This document shows, piece after piece, positions 1-7,740 of a stretch of 64,000 nucleotides of DNA. Below the pieces are notes generated by a model. It did not search any database. It saw nothing but the letters and a program-made list of their open reading frames with translations, and was not told the DNA's origin. The DNA lies in NCBI GenBank assembly GCA_046712825.1, contig JBKKCR010000084.1, positions 1 through 64,000 on the forward strand, read 5' to 3'. Origin of the DNA: DATFGK01 sp046712825 (GTDB lineage: Bacteria; Actinomycetota; AC-67). Position 1 is the stretch's first letter. Every line of letters begins with the position of its first letter. The position numbers were made by a program, and so were the translations under genes.

Positions 1-684
1 TTGCTCGACGACGTCAAGGGGTTCATGGCGCAGGAGTCGTGGCACAGCCGCGCCCACGCGTCGGTGCTCGACCATCTCGCCGCGCAGGGGATCGACAGCT
101 CGCCGTACACGCGCGACGTCGAGTGGCTGTTCAACGTGCTCCTCGGCGACGCGCCGCTCGGCATGCGGCGGATGCCGCGCTGGCTCAAACGCCGGTGGCT
201 GCTGCGACGGCTCGCGATCATCGCCGCGATCGAGCACTTCACCGCCGTGCTCGGCGTGTGGATCCTCGACGCGCAGGCTTTGGACCGAGCGGGCGTCGAC
301 CCCACGATGATGGATCTGCTCCGCTGGCACGGCGCCGAGGAGGTCGAGCACCGCCACGTCGCCTTCGACCTCTTCAAGCACGTGGGTGGAAGCTACCTCA
401 ACGGCGTGATCGCGATGCTTGTGGTCGCGCCGGTGATGCTCTGGCTGTGGTTCCGCGGCGTCCGTTTCTTCATGCGAGCCGACCCGACGGTGACCGCGAA
501 GCCCTCGTGGCGAGCGTTCTTCCGGGCCGGCCGCCGCGGCCTGATCCCGTCGACCGGCATGCTTTTCGGCGCCGTGCCGCGTTTCCTGCGTCGTGACTAC
601 CACCCGTCGCACGAGGGGTCGACCGAGCGCGCCCTCGCCTACCTCGCGGACTCGCCGGCAGCCAACGCGTACGGTGCAGCCTGA
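1..684 (+). CDS. Predicted metal-dependent hydrolase (PF10118-like), 5' truncated
   Basis: The reading frame is open from base 1, so the gene very likely begins outside the window. The family is usually about 270-300 residues and only 227 are visible. The visible part keeps the family's acidic/histidine signature: QESWHSRAH near the start, IEHF near residue 78, and WHGAEEVEHRHVAFD near residue 109. These E, EH and EExEH groups are the presumed metal ligands. A hydrophobic segment lies around residues 133-152. The stop codon overlaps the ATG of the MerR gene by one base (TGATG), so the two are translationally coupled. Substrate is unknown for the family. Confidence 0.75.
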   Translation: MLDDVKGFMAQESWHSRAHASVLDHLAAQGIDSSPYTRDVEWLFNVLLGDAPLGMRRMPRWLKRRWLLRRLAIIAAIEHFTAVLGVWILDAQALDRAGVDPTMMDLLRWHGAEEVEHRHVAFDLFKHVGGSYLNGVIAMLVVAPVMLWLWFRGVRFFMRADPTVTAKPSWRAFFRAGRRGLIPSTGMLFGAVPRFLRRDYHPSHEGSTERALAYLADSPAANAYGAA

Positions 685-1436
685 TGGCCGAATACCGCGT
701 CGACGAGCTGGCCCGCGAAGCGGGCACCACCGTCCGCAACGTCCGCGCCTACCAGGACCGCGGCCTGATCTCGCCGCCGCGTCGCGAGGGGCGGGTCGGG
801 CTGTACTCCGAGGCGCACCTCGCGCGCCTGAAGCTGATCGGCCAGCTGCTCGACCGCGGCTACACGCTGGCGAACATCGGCGAGCTGATCGAGGCGCTCG
901 AGCATGGTCACGAGGTCGGCGAGCTGATGGGCCTCGGCGAGGCGCTCACCGGTCAGTGGTCCGATGAGGTACCGACCTACATCACTCCCGAGGAGCTGCT
1001 CGAGATGTTCGGCTCGCAGGCGAGCGTGGAGCTGCTCCAGGAGGGGATGCGGTTCGGGATCCTCGAGCCGGAGGGCGAGCGGTTCCGCGTCGCAAGCCCA
1101 CGATTGCTTCACGCCGGTGCCGAGCTCGCGGCCGCCGGGATCCCGCTCGATGCCGTCCTCGAGGAGCTCCGCAGGCTCCGGCGCGACATGGACCGGGTCG
1201 CCGGGCGGATGGTCGCGATGGCCGAGAAGCACATCTTCGCCCCGTACGGCGACGAGCTTCCGCCGCCCGAGGACGTTCCGCGTCTCGCCGAGCTCGTGAA
1301 GCGGCTGCGGCCGCTGGCCGAGATGGTCGTCGACGCGGAGCTCGCGCGCGCGATGGAGCGTCACGTCAACGCGCACCTCGGCGAACACCTCACCCGCGTC
1401 GTCGAGCACCGGCGAACGCGCGACACCGCATCCTGA
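684..1436 (+). CDS. MerR-family transcriptional regulator
   Basis: The 250-residue protein opens with a MerR winged-helix domain (residues about 3-72: YRVDELAREAGTTVRNVRAY, then DRGLISPP and the wing). A long helical region of about 170 residues follows in place of a short metal-sensing tail. No Cys-rich metal loop is visible, so an organic or protein ligand is more likely than a metal; this is inference. It is coupled by a one-base overlap to the metal-dependent hydrolase upstream and lies 16 bases before the SCP2 gene. It may regulate this three-gene unit. Confidence 0.85.
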   Translation: MAEYRVDELAREAGTTVRNVRAYQDRGLISPPRREGRVGLYSEAHLARLKLIGQLLDRGYTLANIGELIEALEHGHEVGELMGLGEALTGQWSDEVPTYITPEELLEMFGSQASVELLQEGMRFGILEPEGERFRVASPRLLHAGAELAAAGIPLDAVLEELRRLRRDMDRVAGRMVAMAEKHIFAPYGDELPPPEDVPRLAELVKRLRPLAEMVVDAELARAMERHVNAHLGEHLTRVVEHRRTRDTAS

Positions 1437-1452
1437 CGAGGAGGAAAGAGCC

Positions 1453-1896
1453 ATGGCCGATGAGATCGACATCTCTCAGATCGACATGTCGCCCGAGCAG
1501 TTCACTGAGATGATCCGCGGCGCCTCGGACGCCGACATCGAGACCGGGATCCGCACCGCAGGGACCGAGGCGGTGCTCGACCGGATCTTCCAAGGGATGC
1601 AGGAACGCTTCCTGCCGGAGAAAGCGAAAGGCATCAACGCCGAGATCCAGTGGGTCGTCAACGACGAAGGCGCAGAGCACCCGTACACGCTCAAGGTCTC
1701 CGACGGGACGGCTTCGGTGGAGAAGGGCAAGGCAGAATCGCCCCGCGTGACGCTCACGGCGACGTTGGTTCCGTTCCTGCGGCTCATCTCGGGACAGGAG
1801 AACGGCGTGCAGCTGTTCATGTCCGGGAAGCTGAAGGTCTCGGGCGACCTGATGTTCAGCCAGCAAGTCCAAACGTTCTTCGCCGTGCCGAGCTGA
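1453..1896 (+). CDS. SCP2 sterol-binding domain protein
   Basis: A 147-residue single-domain protein with an SCP2-like lipid-binding fold. An acidic N-terminal helix region is followed by IQWVVNDEGAEHPYTLKVSDG, a strand-rich core and the typical C-terminal helix ending GKLKVSGDLMFSQQVQTFF. SCP2 domains bind sterols, fatty acids or acyl-CoAs in a hydrophobic tunnel. A good Shine-Dalgarno (GAGGAGGAAAG) precedes the ATG. It is the third gene of the hydrolase-MerR-SCP2 unit. A second SCP2 domain occurs nearby, at the C-terminus of the LLM monooxygenase encoded at 3203-4957. Confidence 0.85.
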   Translation: MADEIDISQIDMSPEQFTEMIRGASDADIETGIRTAGTEAVLDRIFQGMQERFLPEKAKGINAEIQWVVNDEGAEHPYTLKVSDGTASVEKGKAESPRVTLTATLVPFLRLISGQENGVQLFMSGKLKVSGDLMFSQQVQTFFAVPS

Positions 1897-2020
1897 GAAG
1901 GTTCGCGGCGACGGAGACGGCGATCACGCGGGGGCGGGTCCGATCCCGACCACCAGGTCGCAGCGAGCGGCGTCGCTGTCCTCAAGCGTGAGCCGATGGA
2001 CTTGACCGTGGCTTCGCGAC

Positions 2021-2051
2021 GTGGGAAAGTAAGAAAGTCAGAAAGTCCCAC
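2021..2051. promoter_or_regulatory. Probable operator of the AbrB/RelE-type toxin-antitoxin operon
   Basis: Three copies of GAAAGT occur at an exact 8-base period (2025-2030, 2033-2038, 2041-2046). They are enclosed by a perfect 6-base inverted repeat, GTGGGA (2021-2026) and TCCCAC (2046-2051). A TTGACC -35-like hexamer lies at 2002-2007, so a bound protein would sit over the -10 region. The site ends 15 bases before the antitoxin ATG. Autoregulation by the antitoxin is inference from how toxin-antitoxin operons usually work. Confidence 0.5.
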
Positions 2052-2066
2052 TAGGGAGAAGCCTCG

Positions 2067-2399
2067 ATGGCCGGCACGATCATGCGGGCGAAAGGCCAGG
2101 TCACCATCCCGACCGAGATCCGGCGCGCCGCCGGGCTCGAGGAAGGCGATCCGGTCGAGGTCGAGATCACAGATGACGGGATCCTCCTGCGGCCGAAGAA
2201 GCTGATCGACGCCGCCCAGGCATGGTTCTGGTCCACCCCATGGCAGGAAGGCGAGCGGGAAGTGTCGCGCGACCTAGTTGCAGGCAGGGTGAAGCGTTAC
2301 GAAAACGCCGAGAAGTTCCTCGCTTCTCTTGGCGGCGATCGAGCCCCAAAGGCCAAGCAGAACCGATCAAGAAGCCGCTCGGGCCGTGCGACGAAGTAA
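2067..2399 (+). CDS. AbrB/MazE/SpoVT-type antitoxin
   Basis: A 110-residue protein whose first 45 residues form a swapped-hairpin AbrB DNA-binding domain (MAGTIMRAKGQVTIPTEIRR, AAGLEEGDPVEVEITDDGILLRP). The rest (DAAQAWFWSTPWQEGEREVSRDL and a basic Ser/Arg/Lys-rich tail) is the likely toxin-neutralising segment. A RelE/ParE-fold gene starts 6 bases downstream, giving the usual antitoxin-first order. Upstream lie the direct and inverted repeats at 2021-2051. A purely transcriptional role cannot be excluded, but the adjacent small toxin-like gene makes a type II module the best reading. Confidence 0.75.
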   Translation: MAGTIMRAKGQVTIPTEIRRAAGLEEGDPVEVEITDDGILLRPKKLIDAAQAWFWSTPWQEGEREVSRDLVAGRVKRYENAEKFLASLGGDRAPKAKQNRSRSRSGRATK

Positions 2400-2405
2400 C
2401 CCGCG

Positions 2406-2699
2406 TTGGCTCCGACGTTCGACGTTGCTCGGAGGTTCGAGCGAGACTGGCGTCGACTGACGCCGGATCAGCAGGCAGCGTTTCGGGATGCCGTTTCTAG
2501 GTTCGTCGCCGATCTGAAGGCCGGCGTTTTTCGAAAAGGACTTCGGATCAAGGGTATCCAAGGAGCGCCTGGAGTCTTCGAGATGACCTGGGCCCCCAAC
2601 GGCCGCGCGACCTTCGTGTTCGGTCAACCCGTCCGCGACAGGGAGCCCCACATCATCTGGCGGCGCGTCGGGACCCACGACATCTTCGCGGAGCCCTGA
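2406..2699 (+). CDS. RelE/ParE-superfamily toxin-like protein
   Basis: A 97-residue basic protein starting at TTG, six bases after the antitoxin stop. The pattern fits a RelE-fold toxin: a helical N-terminus (FERDWRRLTPDQQAAFRDAV), a central GLRIKGIQGAPGVFEMTWAPNGRATFVF strand pair, then IIWRRVGTHDIF with the Arg/His cluster usual near the C-terminus. RelE-type toxins cleave mRNA on the ribosome, whereas ParE-type toxins poison gyrase; the sequence alone does not decide. Pairing with an AbrB-type antitoxin instead of a RelB or RHH partner is less common. Confidence 0.65.
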   Translation: MAPTFDVARRFERDWRRLTPDQQAAFRDAVSRFVADLKAGVFRKGLRIKGIQGAPGVFEMTWAPNGRATFVFGQPVRDREPHIIWRRVGTHDIFAEP

Positions 2700-2709
2700 G
2701 GATCTAGAG

Positions 2710-3075
2710 CTAAGGCTGGTCCCAATCCGGGAGCGTGTCGCCGGCTGCCGGCTGGCGCCGTTTCTCGATCCGCGTGCGCAACGCGCGGGGGAGTGAGCCC
2801 ATCGTTGCCTCGACGCCCATCGTCGCGCGCTCGATGTTGAAGATGGCCCGCTCGAGCCGCTGGATGCGCTCAGGGGAGATCTCGATGCCCTTCAGTTTCC
2901 CCTCGTACTCGCGGACCGTGTCGTCGAGCCGGTCGACCATCGCTTCGATCTTGAGCAGGATGCGGTGCGTGTCGCGCAGGATCTCGGGGAGGTCCGTCGC
3001 AGTCTTCGCGTTTCCGGTCACGGCCTGAACGCCTTGCTGGAGCCGTCCGACGATGTCACCGATGTCGAGTCGCAC
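2710..3075 (-). CDS. Small coiled-coil protein of unknown function
   Basis: A 121-residue, almost entirely helical protein. It has an amphipathic N-terminus (MRLDIGDIVGRLQQGVQAVTG) and long heptad-like stretches (ILLKIEAMVDRLDDTVREYEGKL, RLERAIFNIERATMGVEA), ending in a basic then acidic tail. It has no signal peptide or membrane segment. Such short helical proteins occur as phasin-like or scaffold proteins in actinobacteria, but I do not recognise a family. It converges with the RelE-like gene (10-base gap), and a stable hairpin upstream (3115-3141) separates it from the LLM operon. Confidence 0.6.
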   Translation of the reverse strand: MRLDIGDIVGRLQQGVQAVTGNAKTATDLPEILRDTHRILLKIEAMVDRLDDTVREYEGKLKGIEISPERIQRLERAIFNIERATMGVEATMGSLPRALRTRIEKRRQPAAGDTLPDWDQP

Positions 3076-3114
3076 CGCTCACCTCCCGCCTGCACCGCAC
3101 GATAGCGAACCTCA

Positions 3115-3141
3115 CTGCGGCGACGCATCCCGTCGCCGCAG
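3115..3141 (-). terminator. Strong hairpin downstream of the LLM-SCP2 gene
   Basis: CTGCGGCGACG (3115-3125) and CGTCGCCGCAG (3131-3141) are perfect 11-base inverted arms around a 5-base loop. The element lies 62 bases past the stop of the leftward LLM operon and before the next leftward gene. No T-tract follows on either strand, so it is a terminator-like or processing hairpin, not a textbook intrinsic terminator. Confidence 0.5.
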
Positions 3142-3202
3142 GATCATCGGGAGGCCGTCTCTCGGCCGCAGCGTGGCCGTCGGCCACGGCGCGCGGGTCA
3201 TC

Positions 3203-4957
3203 TCAGTAGGGGGACGTCCCGCCGAACATCTCCGGGAGGCGCATCGCGACGCCGATGTCGCCTTTGATGTCGAGCTGACCCTCCATCAGCACGACGGCGG
3301 GGTTCTCGCCGGCCGCGAGCTTCACGAGCGACGCGGCACCGATCTGCAGCGTCACGGTGGGGGAGCGAGCCGGCCCGGACCGCGCGGTCGCCTTCGTGCC
3401 CACGACCTCGATGGTCCAGACCGCGGTCTCGCCGCCGGTCGCGGGGAAGCGGAGCTCGTGCTGGATCTCGCCCTCGAACCCGAACGCCATCTTCGGGTTG
3501 AACGACGCGGCCATCGCGGTATAGAGCCCGCGTTGCACGAGCTTCGAGGAGAAGCGCTTCTCGATGTTCGCGTCGGTCTTGCCGTGGGCCCAGCGGCCGA
3601 GGGCATGCGAACCGCGGCGCCGCATCGTTGAGCGGACCTCTCGAACGCCTTCACGTACGAGCGCGCGCGGCTTGAGCGAAACGCTCCGGCGCGAGCGGTG
3701 CGCCCGCTCGACTTCGGCTTCTTCGTCGATCAGATACGCCGGCGGCGCCTGGCGCGGCGGCGATCGTCTCGCCAGCGCTCGTTCGATCACCGGCGCGAGA
3801 CGCTCGGCTTTCTCACGCTCGTGCTCCTCGCGTCGCTCGACGAACTCGGGCATCACGGCCTTGCCGAAGAGTTCCAGCGACTCGCAGATGTCTTCGTGCT
3901 TGTTCTTGCCGGCCTGCAAGGCGAAGCCGATCTGGTCGACGCCGACGGCCTCGTAGCGCCGGCAGAGCTCGGCGATCTGCTCCGGGGTGCCGACGGCGCC
4001 CCGCATCGAGCCGAGGCCGTGCTGCATGATCTTCACGGCGAGCGGCGCGTCGTCGGCCATGATGATGTCGCGGCTGAAGCCCTGATCGTGACGCCGCGCG
4101 AGGAACTCGTCCCACACGCTCGTCAGGCCCGGCGCGTGCGGTGTCACGCCGTAGTAGTGGGCCAGCGCGAAGCCGAAGAAATGCGTCCCGTCGATCCCGC
4201 GCTCGATAGCCGTCTGCTCGTCCTCGTGACACATCATCGGGAGTACGACCGCGACGTTCGGATTGACCGCGAACCCCGCCGGGACGCACTCGTCGGACCC
4301 GAGGATGTCGTAATACTCCTTCACCCACTTGCCGGCGTCCTCGGGCTCGACGAACGAGAACGACAACGCGCCGATCCCCTTCGACGCGGCGAAGTGGATC
4401 GTCTCGCGCCGGGAGCACGCGACCCACAGCGGCGGGTGCGGCTTCTGGATCGGCTTGGGAACGACGTTGCGCGGAGGCATGCGCCAGAACTCGGACTCCC
4501 ACCCGGCGAACGGCTCCTCGACGAACATGCGGGTGATCGCTTCGATCGCGTCCTCCCACATCGCCCGCTTGTCGTTGCGACGCACGCCGAACCCGCCGAG
4601 CTCCGCTGCCGACGAGGACTCACCGGTCCCGAACTCGACGCGCCCGCCCGACACGATGTCGAGCGAGGCGATCCGCTCGGCGATCCGCGCGGGGTGGTTC
4701 ACGTCCTGGGGCAGCTGCACGATCCCGTGCCCCAGCCGGATGCGGCTCGTGCGCTGCGAGGCCGCGGCGAGCACGACCTCGGGCGCGGAGGAGTGCGAGT
4801 ACTCCTCCATGAAGTGATGCTCGACGAACCAGACGACGTCGAAGCCCGCGCGGTCGGCGAACTCGATCTGCTCGAGCGCCTCCTCGAACAAGCGCCGTTC
4901 GGAACCGGCGTCCCAAGGGCGGGGGAGCTGGAGCTCGTAGAACAGGCTGAATCGCAT
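3203..4957 (-). CDS. LLM-class flavin-dependent monooxygenase fused to an SCP2 domain
   Basis: A 584-residue two-domain protein. Residues 1 to about 370 are a luciferase-like (LLM) TIM barrel (FSLFYELQLP, VWFVEHHFMEEYSHSSAPEVVLAA, IRLGHGIVQLP, EFGTGESSSAAELGGFGV, GTPEQIAELCRRYEAVGVDQIGF). This class oxidises diverse substrates with reduced FMN or F420. A charged linker (about 385-450) leads to a C-terminal SCP2 lipid-binding domain (about 465-575, ending GQLDIKGDIGVAMRLPEMFG). LLM enzymes are usually about 330-400 residues without this domain. The fusion suggests a lipid or acyl substrate; this is inference. The start has a GGAGG site and lies 12 bases after the membrane protein gene, in one operon. 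Confidence 0.85.
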   Translation of the reverse strand: MRFSLFYELQLPRPWDAGSERRLFEEALEQIEFADRAGFDVVWFVEHHFMEEYSHSSAPEVVLAAASQRTSRIRLGHGIVQLPQDVNHPARIAERIASLDIVSGGRVEFGTGESSSAAELGGFGVRRNDKRAMWEDAIEAITRMFVEEPFAGWESEFWRMPPRNVVPKPIQKPHPPLWVACSRRETIHFAASKGIGALSFSFVEPEDAGKWVKEYYDILGSDECVPAGFAVNPNVAVVLPMMCHEDEQTAIERGIDGTHFFGFALAHYYGVTPHAPGLTSVWDEFLARRHDQGFSRDIIMADDAPLAVKIMQHGLGSMRGAVGTPEQIAELCRRYEAVGVDQIGFALQAGKNKHEDICESLELFGKAVMPEFVERREEHEREKAERLAPVIERALARRSPPRQAPPAYLIDEEAEVERAHRSRRSVSLKPRALVREGVREVRSTMRRRGSHALGRWAHGKTDANIEKRFSSKLVQRGLYTAMAASFNPKMAFGFEGEIQHELRFPATGGETAVWTIEVVGTKATARSGPARSPTVTLQIGAASLVKLAAGENPAVVLMEGQLDIKGDIGVAMRLPEMFGGTSPY

Positions 4958-4969
4958 ACGTCCTCCGGT

Positions 4970-6733
4970 CTACGCCGCCGCGAAGCGGAATTTGTTCCCT
5001 TTCTTTTTGATCGTCGTGCGATCAGGGCGTCCGACCCGCCACGCCGCGAACCCGATCATCGCGATCCACACGGCCACGATCGACGCTTGCGTGCCGAAGA
5101 TGAACCGTGCGGTGAGCGGGTTGCCGATCCGGGACTCACGCATCAGCAGGCGCGAGTCGCGCGCGAACGTCGACGTCCGATCCACCGCGGGGATCTCCTC
5201 GGCGCCGATCTCCGGATCGGCCGGCAGGTAGACGGGCACGGCCATGATCTCGCTGCCGCGGTGCAGGCGGACGAGCGTCTTCGCTCCGCCGGTGACCGGC
5301 AGGGGAACGGCTGTGCGGTAGCGTCCGGACTCGATCCGCTCGAGCGGCGCCAGCACGAGGCGACCGCTCTGCCACGACATCGTCTCGAACCACGCGGCGC
5401 CTTCCGCCGCATCGGCCGGTGAGAGTGTCACGTCGACCAAAGCCGAGTCGCCGACTCGCGTGAGCGAGATCGCGGCCGTCACGTCGTCCGCGGTCGTCCG
5501 CTTGAACGGAAGTGCGATCGCGACCGCGAGCGCGACCAGGGAAACGGCGATGATGCCGAGCCGGACCGGCCTGACGGCGGGCCCGGTGGACGTCGCGTAT
5601 TCACCGCGCGCGATCGTCGCCAGTCCTGCGGCGAGCGTCGCGGCCGACACCCCGGCGACGAGCGCGAGGATCGGCCCATCGGGGATCAGGTCGCCGTTCC
5701 ATGGGTGCCGTCCCCAGACGTGCGTCCAACCCCATTCGGCCGCGAGTCCGAGCGTCGCACAGGCGACACCGCTCCAGACCGCGAACCGAATGCGGTTTGC
5801 GGTCCCGGCGAGCCGGGCTACGAGCTCGACGGCGAGCGCGGCGCCGATGTAGAGCGGGAACCGCGGCTCGGTGTGGCCTAGCATCCCACCGACGAGCAGC
5901 GCCACGAGCCCGCGGATGGCGAGGAACCCGACGACCGCCTTCAAGGCGCCCCATCGCCCGAGCACGATCCGCGCAAGCGTTAGCGCGCCGGCGGCCGCCC
6001 CGGCCACGAGCACCGGGTGATAGAGGAGCTGGAACTGAGGAACCCCGAAATCGAACTCGCCTTGGAACGTCGACAGTCCGGTAAGGGTCGCGCCCGCGAG
6101 GACGATCGCGATCGTGCGCGGAAAGCCCGCCTGGGCCGACGCGCCGGCTTCCCGGAACACCAGCCACAGGGCGATCGGCGTGATAGATGCGCCGCCGATC
6201 ATCATGAGATGCGTCGGCCCCCACATCGTCACGTCGATGCCGTACGCGCGATGCCACAGCTCGTCGAGCGGGAAGCCGGTCAGCGCTCCAAGACCTATCG
6301 CCCCCAACGCCAGCGACGACCAGGGAACCCGCAAGGCTCCCACGCGGAGACGGGTCTCGGCCCGCGTCACGCTCGCGAGCACGATCGCCGCGCCGGCGGC
6401 CACCGGGATCAGCAGCAATCCCAGGAGGATCATGTCGTGTGCCGGGGTGAACAGCGCCTTGTCGCGCCCGAGGTCGATGTGCCACGCGACATCCCAGTAG
6501 AACCCGATGACGGCGATGCTGAGCGCGCCGAGTCCGATCCCGATCGTCGCCGCCGCCCAGCCCGCGATGCCGGTTATCTTCTCGAGGCGATCGGAGATGC
6601 GCGCGAGCACACTCCGGCCGCCGTTCGGGCGCGCGAGCGCTCCGGTGATCGCGAGGAGCCCGAGTAACGGCACCGCCACGATCGCCCAGTCGTCCAATCC
6701 GGTCCCGGTTACGTGTGCGAGTAGGGGAGTCAT
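4970..6733 (-). CDS. Polytopic membrane protein with two PmoC/AmoC-like copper-ligand motifs
   Basis: 587 residues: about ten to twelve predicted membrane helices (residues about 15-400), an exported beta-rich segment (about 405-550), and a last helix (about 555-572) before a basic tail. Two membrane-edge segments repeat one pattern without gaps: D81-VAWH85...RD...FTPAH99 and D157-ELWH161...PTH175, each Asp-x3-His-x13-His. From memory, PmoC/AmoC carry a DxxWH...RD...FTPxH segment (Asp156/His160/His173) and a second Asn227/His231/His245 triad. The second spacing matches exactly and the first differs by one residue. I read it as a distant homologue or analogue; copper binding is inference. No PmoA or PmoB gene is visible. 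Its ATG overlaps the SDR stop (ATGA), with GGAGGAAAACG as ribosome site. Confidence 0.6.
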   Translation of the reverse strand: MTPLLAHVTGTGLDDWAIVAVPLLGLLAITGALARPNGGRSVLARISDRLEKITGIAGWAAATIGIGLGALSIAVIGFYWDVAWHIDLGRDKALFTPAHDMILLGLLLIPVAAGAAIVLASVTRAETRLRVGALRVPWSSLALGAIGLGALTGFPLDELWHRAYGIDVTMWGPTHLMMIGGASITPIALWLVFREAGASAQAGFPRTIAIVLAGATLTGLSTFQGEFDFGVPQFQLLYHPVLVAGAAAGALTLARIVLGRWGALKAVVGFLAIRGLVALLVGGMLGHTEPRFPLYIGAALAVELVARLAGTANRIRFAVWSGVACATLGLAAEWGWTHVWGRHPWNGDLIPDGPILALVAGVSAATLAAGLATIARGEYATSTGPAVRPVRLGIIAVSLVALAVAIALPFKRTTADDVTAAISLTRVGDSALVDVTLSPADAAEGAAWFETMSWQSGRLVLAPLERIESGRYRTAVPLPVTGGAKTLVRLHRGSEIMAVPVYLPADPEIGAEEIPAVDRTSTFARDSRLLMRESRIGNPLTARFIFGTQASIVAVWIAMIGFAAWRVGRPDRTTIKKKGNKFRFAAA

Positions 6734-7668
6734 CGTTTTCCTCCACGGGTTGTTCGAACGAACTCTTCGACGGTTTCACGGCCCGAATACTTGGGACGCC
6801 AGCCGAGCACCCGCTCGGCCTTATCGCCGGAGACCAGCGGGGGCCGCTGGGCGATGATGACCCAGCCGGGATCGATCCCCATCGCCGGCCGGTACCGCTC
6901 GGCGAGTCGCGTTGCGAACCGCGCCACGCCGGCGGGAACGGTCACCAGGCGGGCGCCGGCGATCGTCGCCATGTCTCGGTAGGTCAGGGTGTCCGACGGC
7001 GAGATGTTGAACGCGCCGGTCGCATCCGACAGCGTCGCGAGTCGGAACGCCTCGACGACATCGTCGATGTGCACGTACTGCGTCGCGCTCGCGTTGCGTC
7101 CGGGCCGGACACTGAGTCCGCCGGCGAGTCGCGTCGCGAGCTCATGGGTGTTCGGTCCAAGGATGATCGAGGGACGGAGCCGGACGACTTGCAGCTGAGG
7201 GTGGCTCTTCTCTATCTCGTCGAGCGCGCGCTCGGCGGCGCCCTTCGTTCGCGAGTACGGGAACGCGTCGAGCGGCCGCAACGGGTCCTCCTCGGTGAGG
7301 AGCCTTCCCGCGACGCCGAATCCGTATGCCGCCACCGAGGACGCGTGGACCAAACGCCTGCATCCTGCCTTCGCTGCAGCCTCGGCGACGTTGGCCGTCC
7401 CGCGGACGTTGACGTCCTCCGCCAGCCGCATATCGCCGAGCACCACGGCCGCGAGGTGCACGACCACGTGGACACCAGCGAACCGGTCGGCGAGGGCCGG
7501 GTCGCGTATGTCCGCGAGGGCCCATTCGACCCCGGCGATGTCGCCTGAGACGCGGTCGATCGCGACGACGCGGCCGATCGCCGGGTCGTCGCGCAGGGCC
7601 GGAACGGCGGCCCGGCCGAGGAACCCGGCCGCCCCGGTCACCGCCACCCTCAACGTCCCGTCAGCCAC
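6730..7668 (-). CDS. NAD-dependent epimerase/dehydratase (extended SDR)
   Basis: 312 residues from the GTG at 7668, chosen because GGAGG lies eight bases upstream; a TTG at 7683 would place that site inside the gene. The N-terminal Rossmann motif is GAAGFLG, followed by the acidic nucleotide-binding loop, VVHLAAV, SSVAAYG and the catalytic YSRTK. Extended SDRs act on sugar nucleotides, sterols (3-beta-HSD type) or other carbonyl/alcohol pairs; the substrate cannot be read here. It is the first gene of the operon SDR - PmoC-like protein - LLM/SCP2 and faces the TetR gene across tandem operators. Confidence 0.85.
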   Translation of the reverse strand: MADGTLRVAVTGAAGFLGRAAVPALRDDPAIGRVVAIDRVSGDIAGVEWALADIRDPALADRFAGVHVVVHLAAVVLGDMRLAEDVNVRGTANVAEAAAKAGCRRLVHASSVAAYGFGVAGRLLTEEDPLRPLDAFPYSRTKGAAERALDEIEKSHPQLQVVRLRPSIILGPNTHELATRLAGGLSVRPGRNASATQYVHIDDVVEAFRLATLSDATGAFNISPSDTLTYRDMATIAGARLVTVPAGVARFATRLAERYRPAMGIDPGWVIIAQRPPLVSGDKAERVLGWRPKYSGRETVEEFVRTTRGGKR

Positions 7669-7694
7669 TACGTTTTCCTCCAAGGCTCTTGCGT

Positions 7695-7725
7695 GTTACC
7701 CTGAGTAACTGTTACCATGAGTAAC
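7695..7725. promoter_or_regulatory. Tandem palindromic operators between the SDR operon and tetR
   Basis: Two 15-base copies, GTTACCCTGAGTAAC (7695-7709) and GTTACCATGAGTAAC (7711-7725), share GTTAC/GTAAC arms with 5-base centres and are one base apart. They are centred in the divergent intergenic region, which fits a TetR regulator repressing both itself and the SDR operon. The second copy covers an upstream ATG at 7717, which argues that translation of tetR begins later, at 7741. Confidence 0.75.
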
Positions 7726-7740
7726 GTGAACCTGTCAAGC

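Noticed and set aside
3698..5422. 574-codon open frame on the plus strand opposite the LLM and membrane genes
   Set aside because: Arg/Asp/Gly-rich composition with no recognisable domain; it is the mirror of well-conserved genes in GC-rich DNA.
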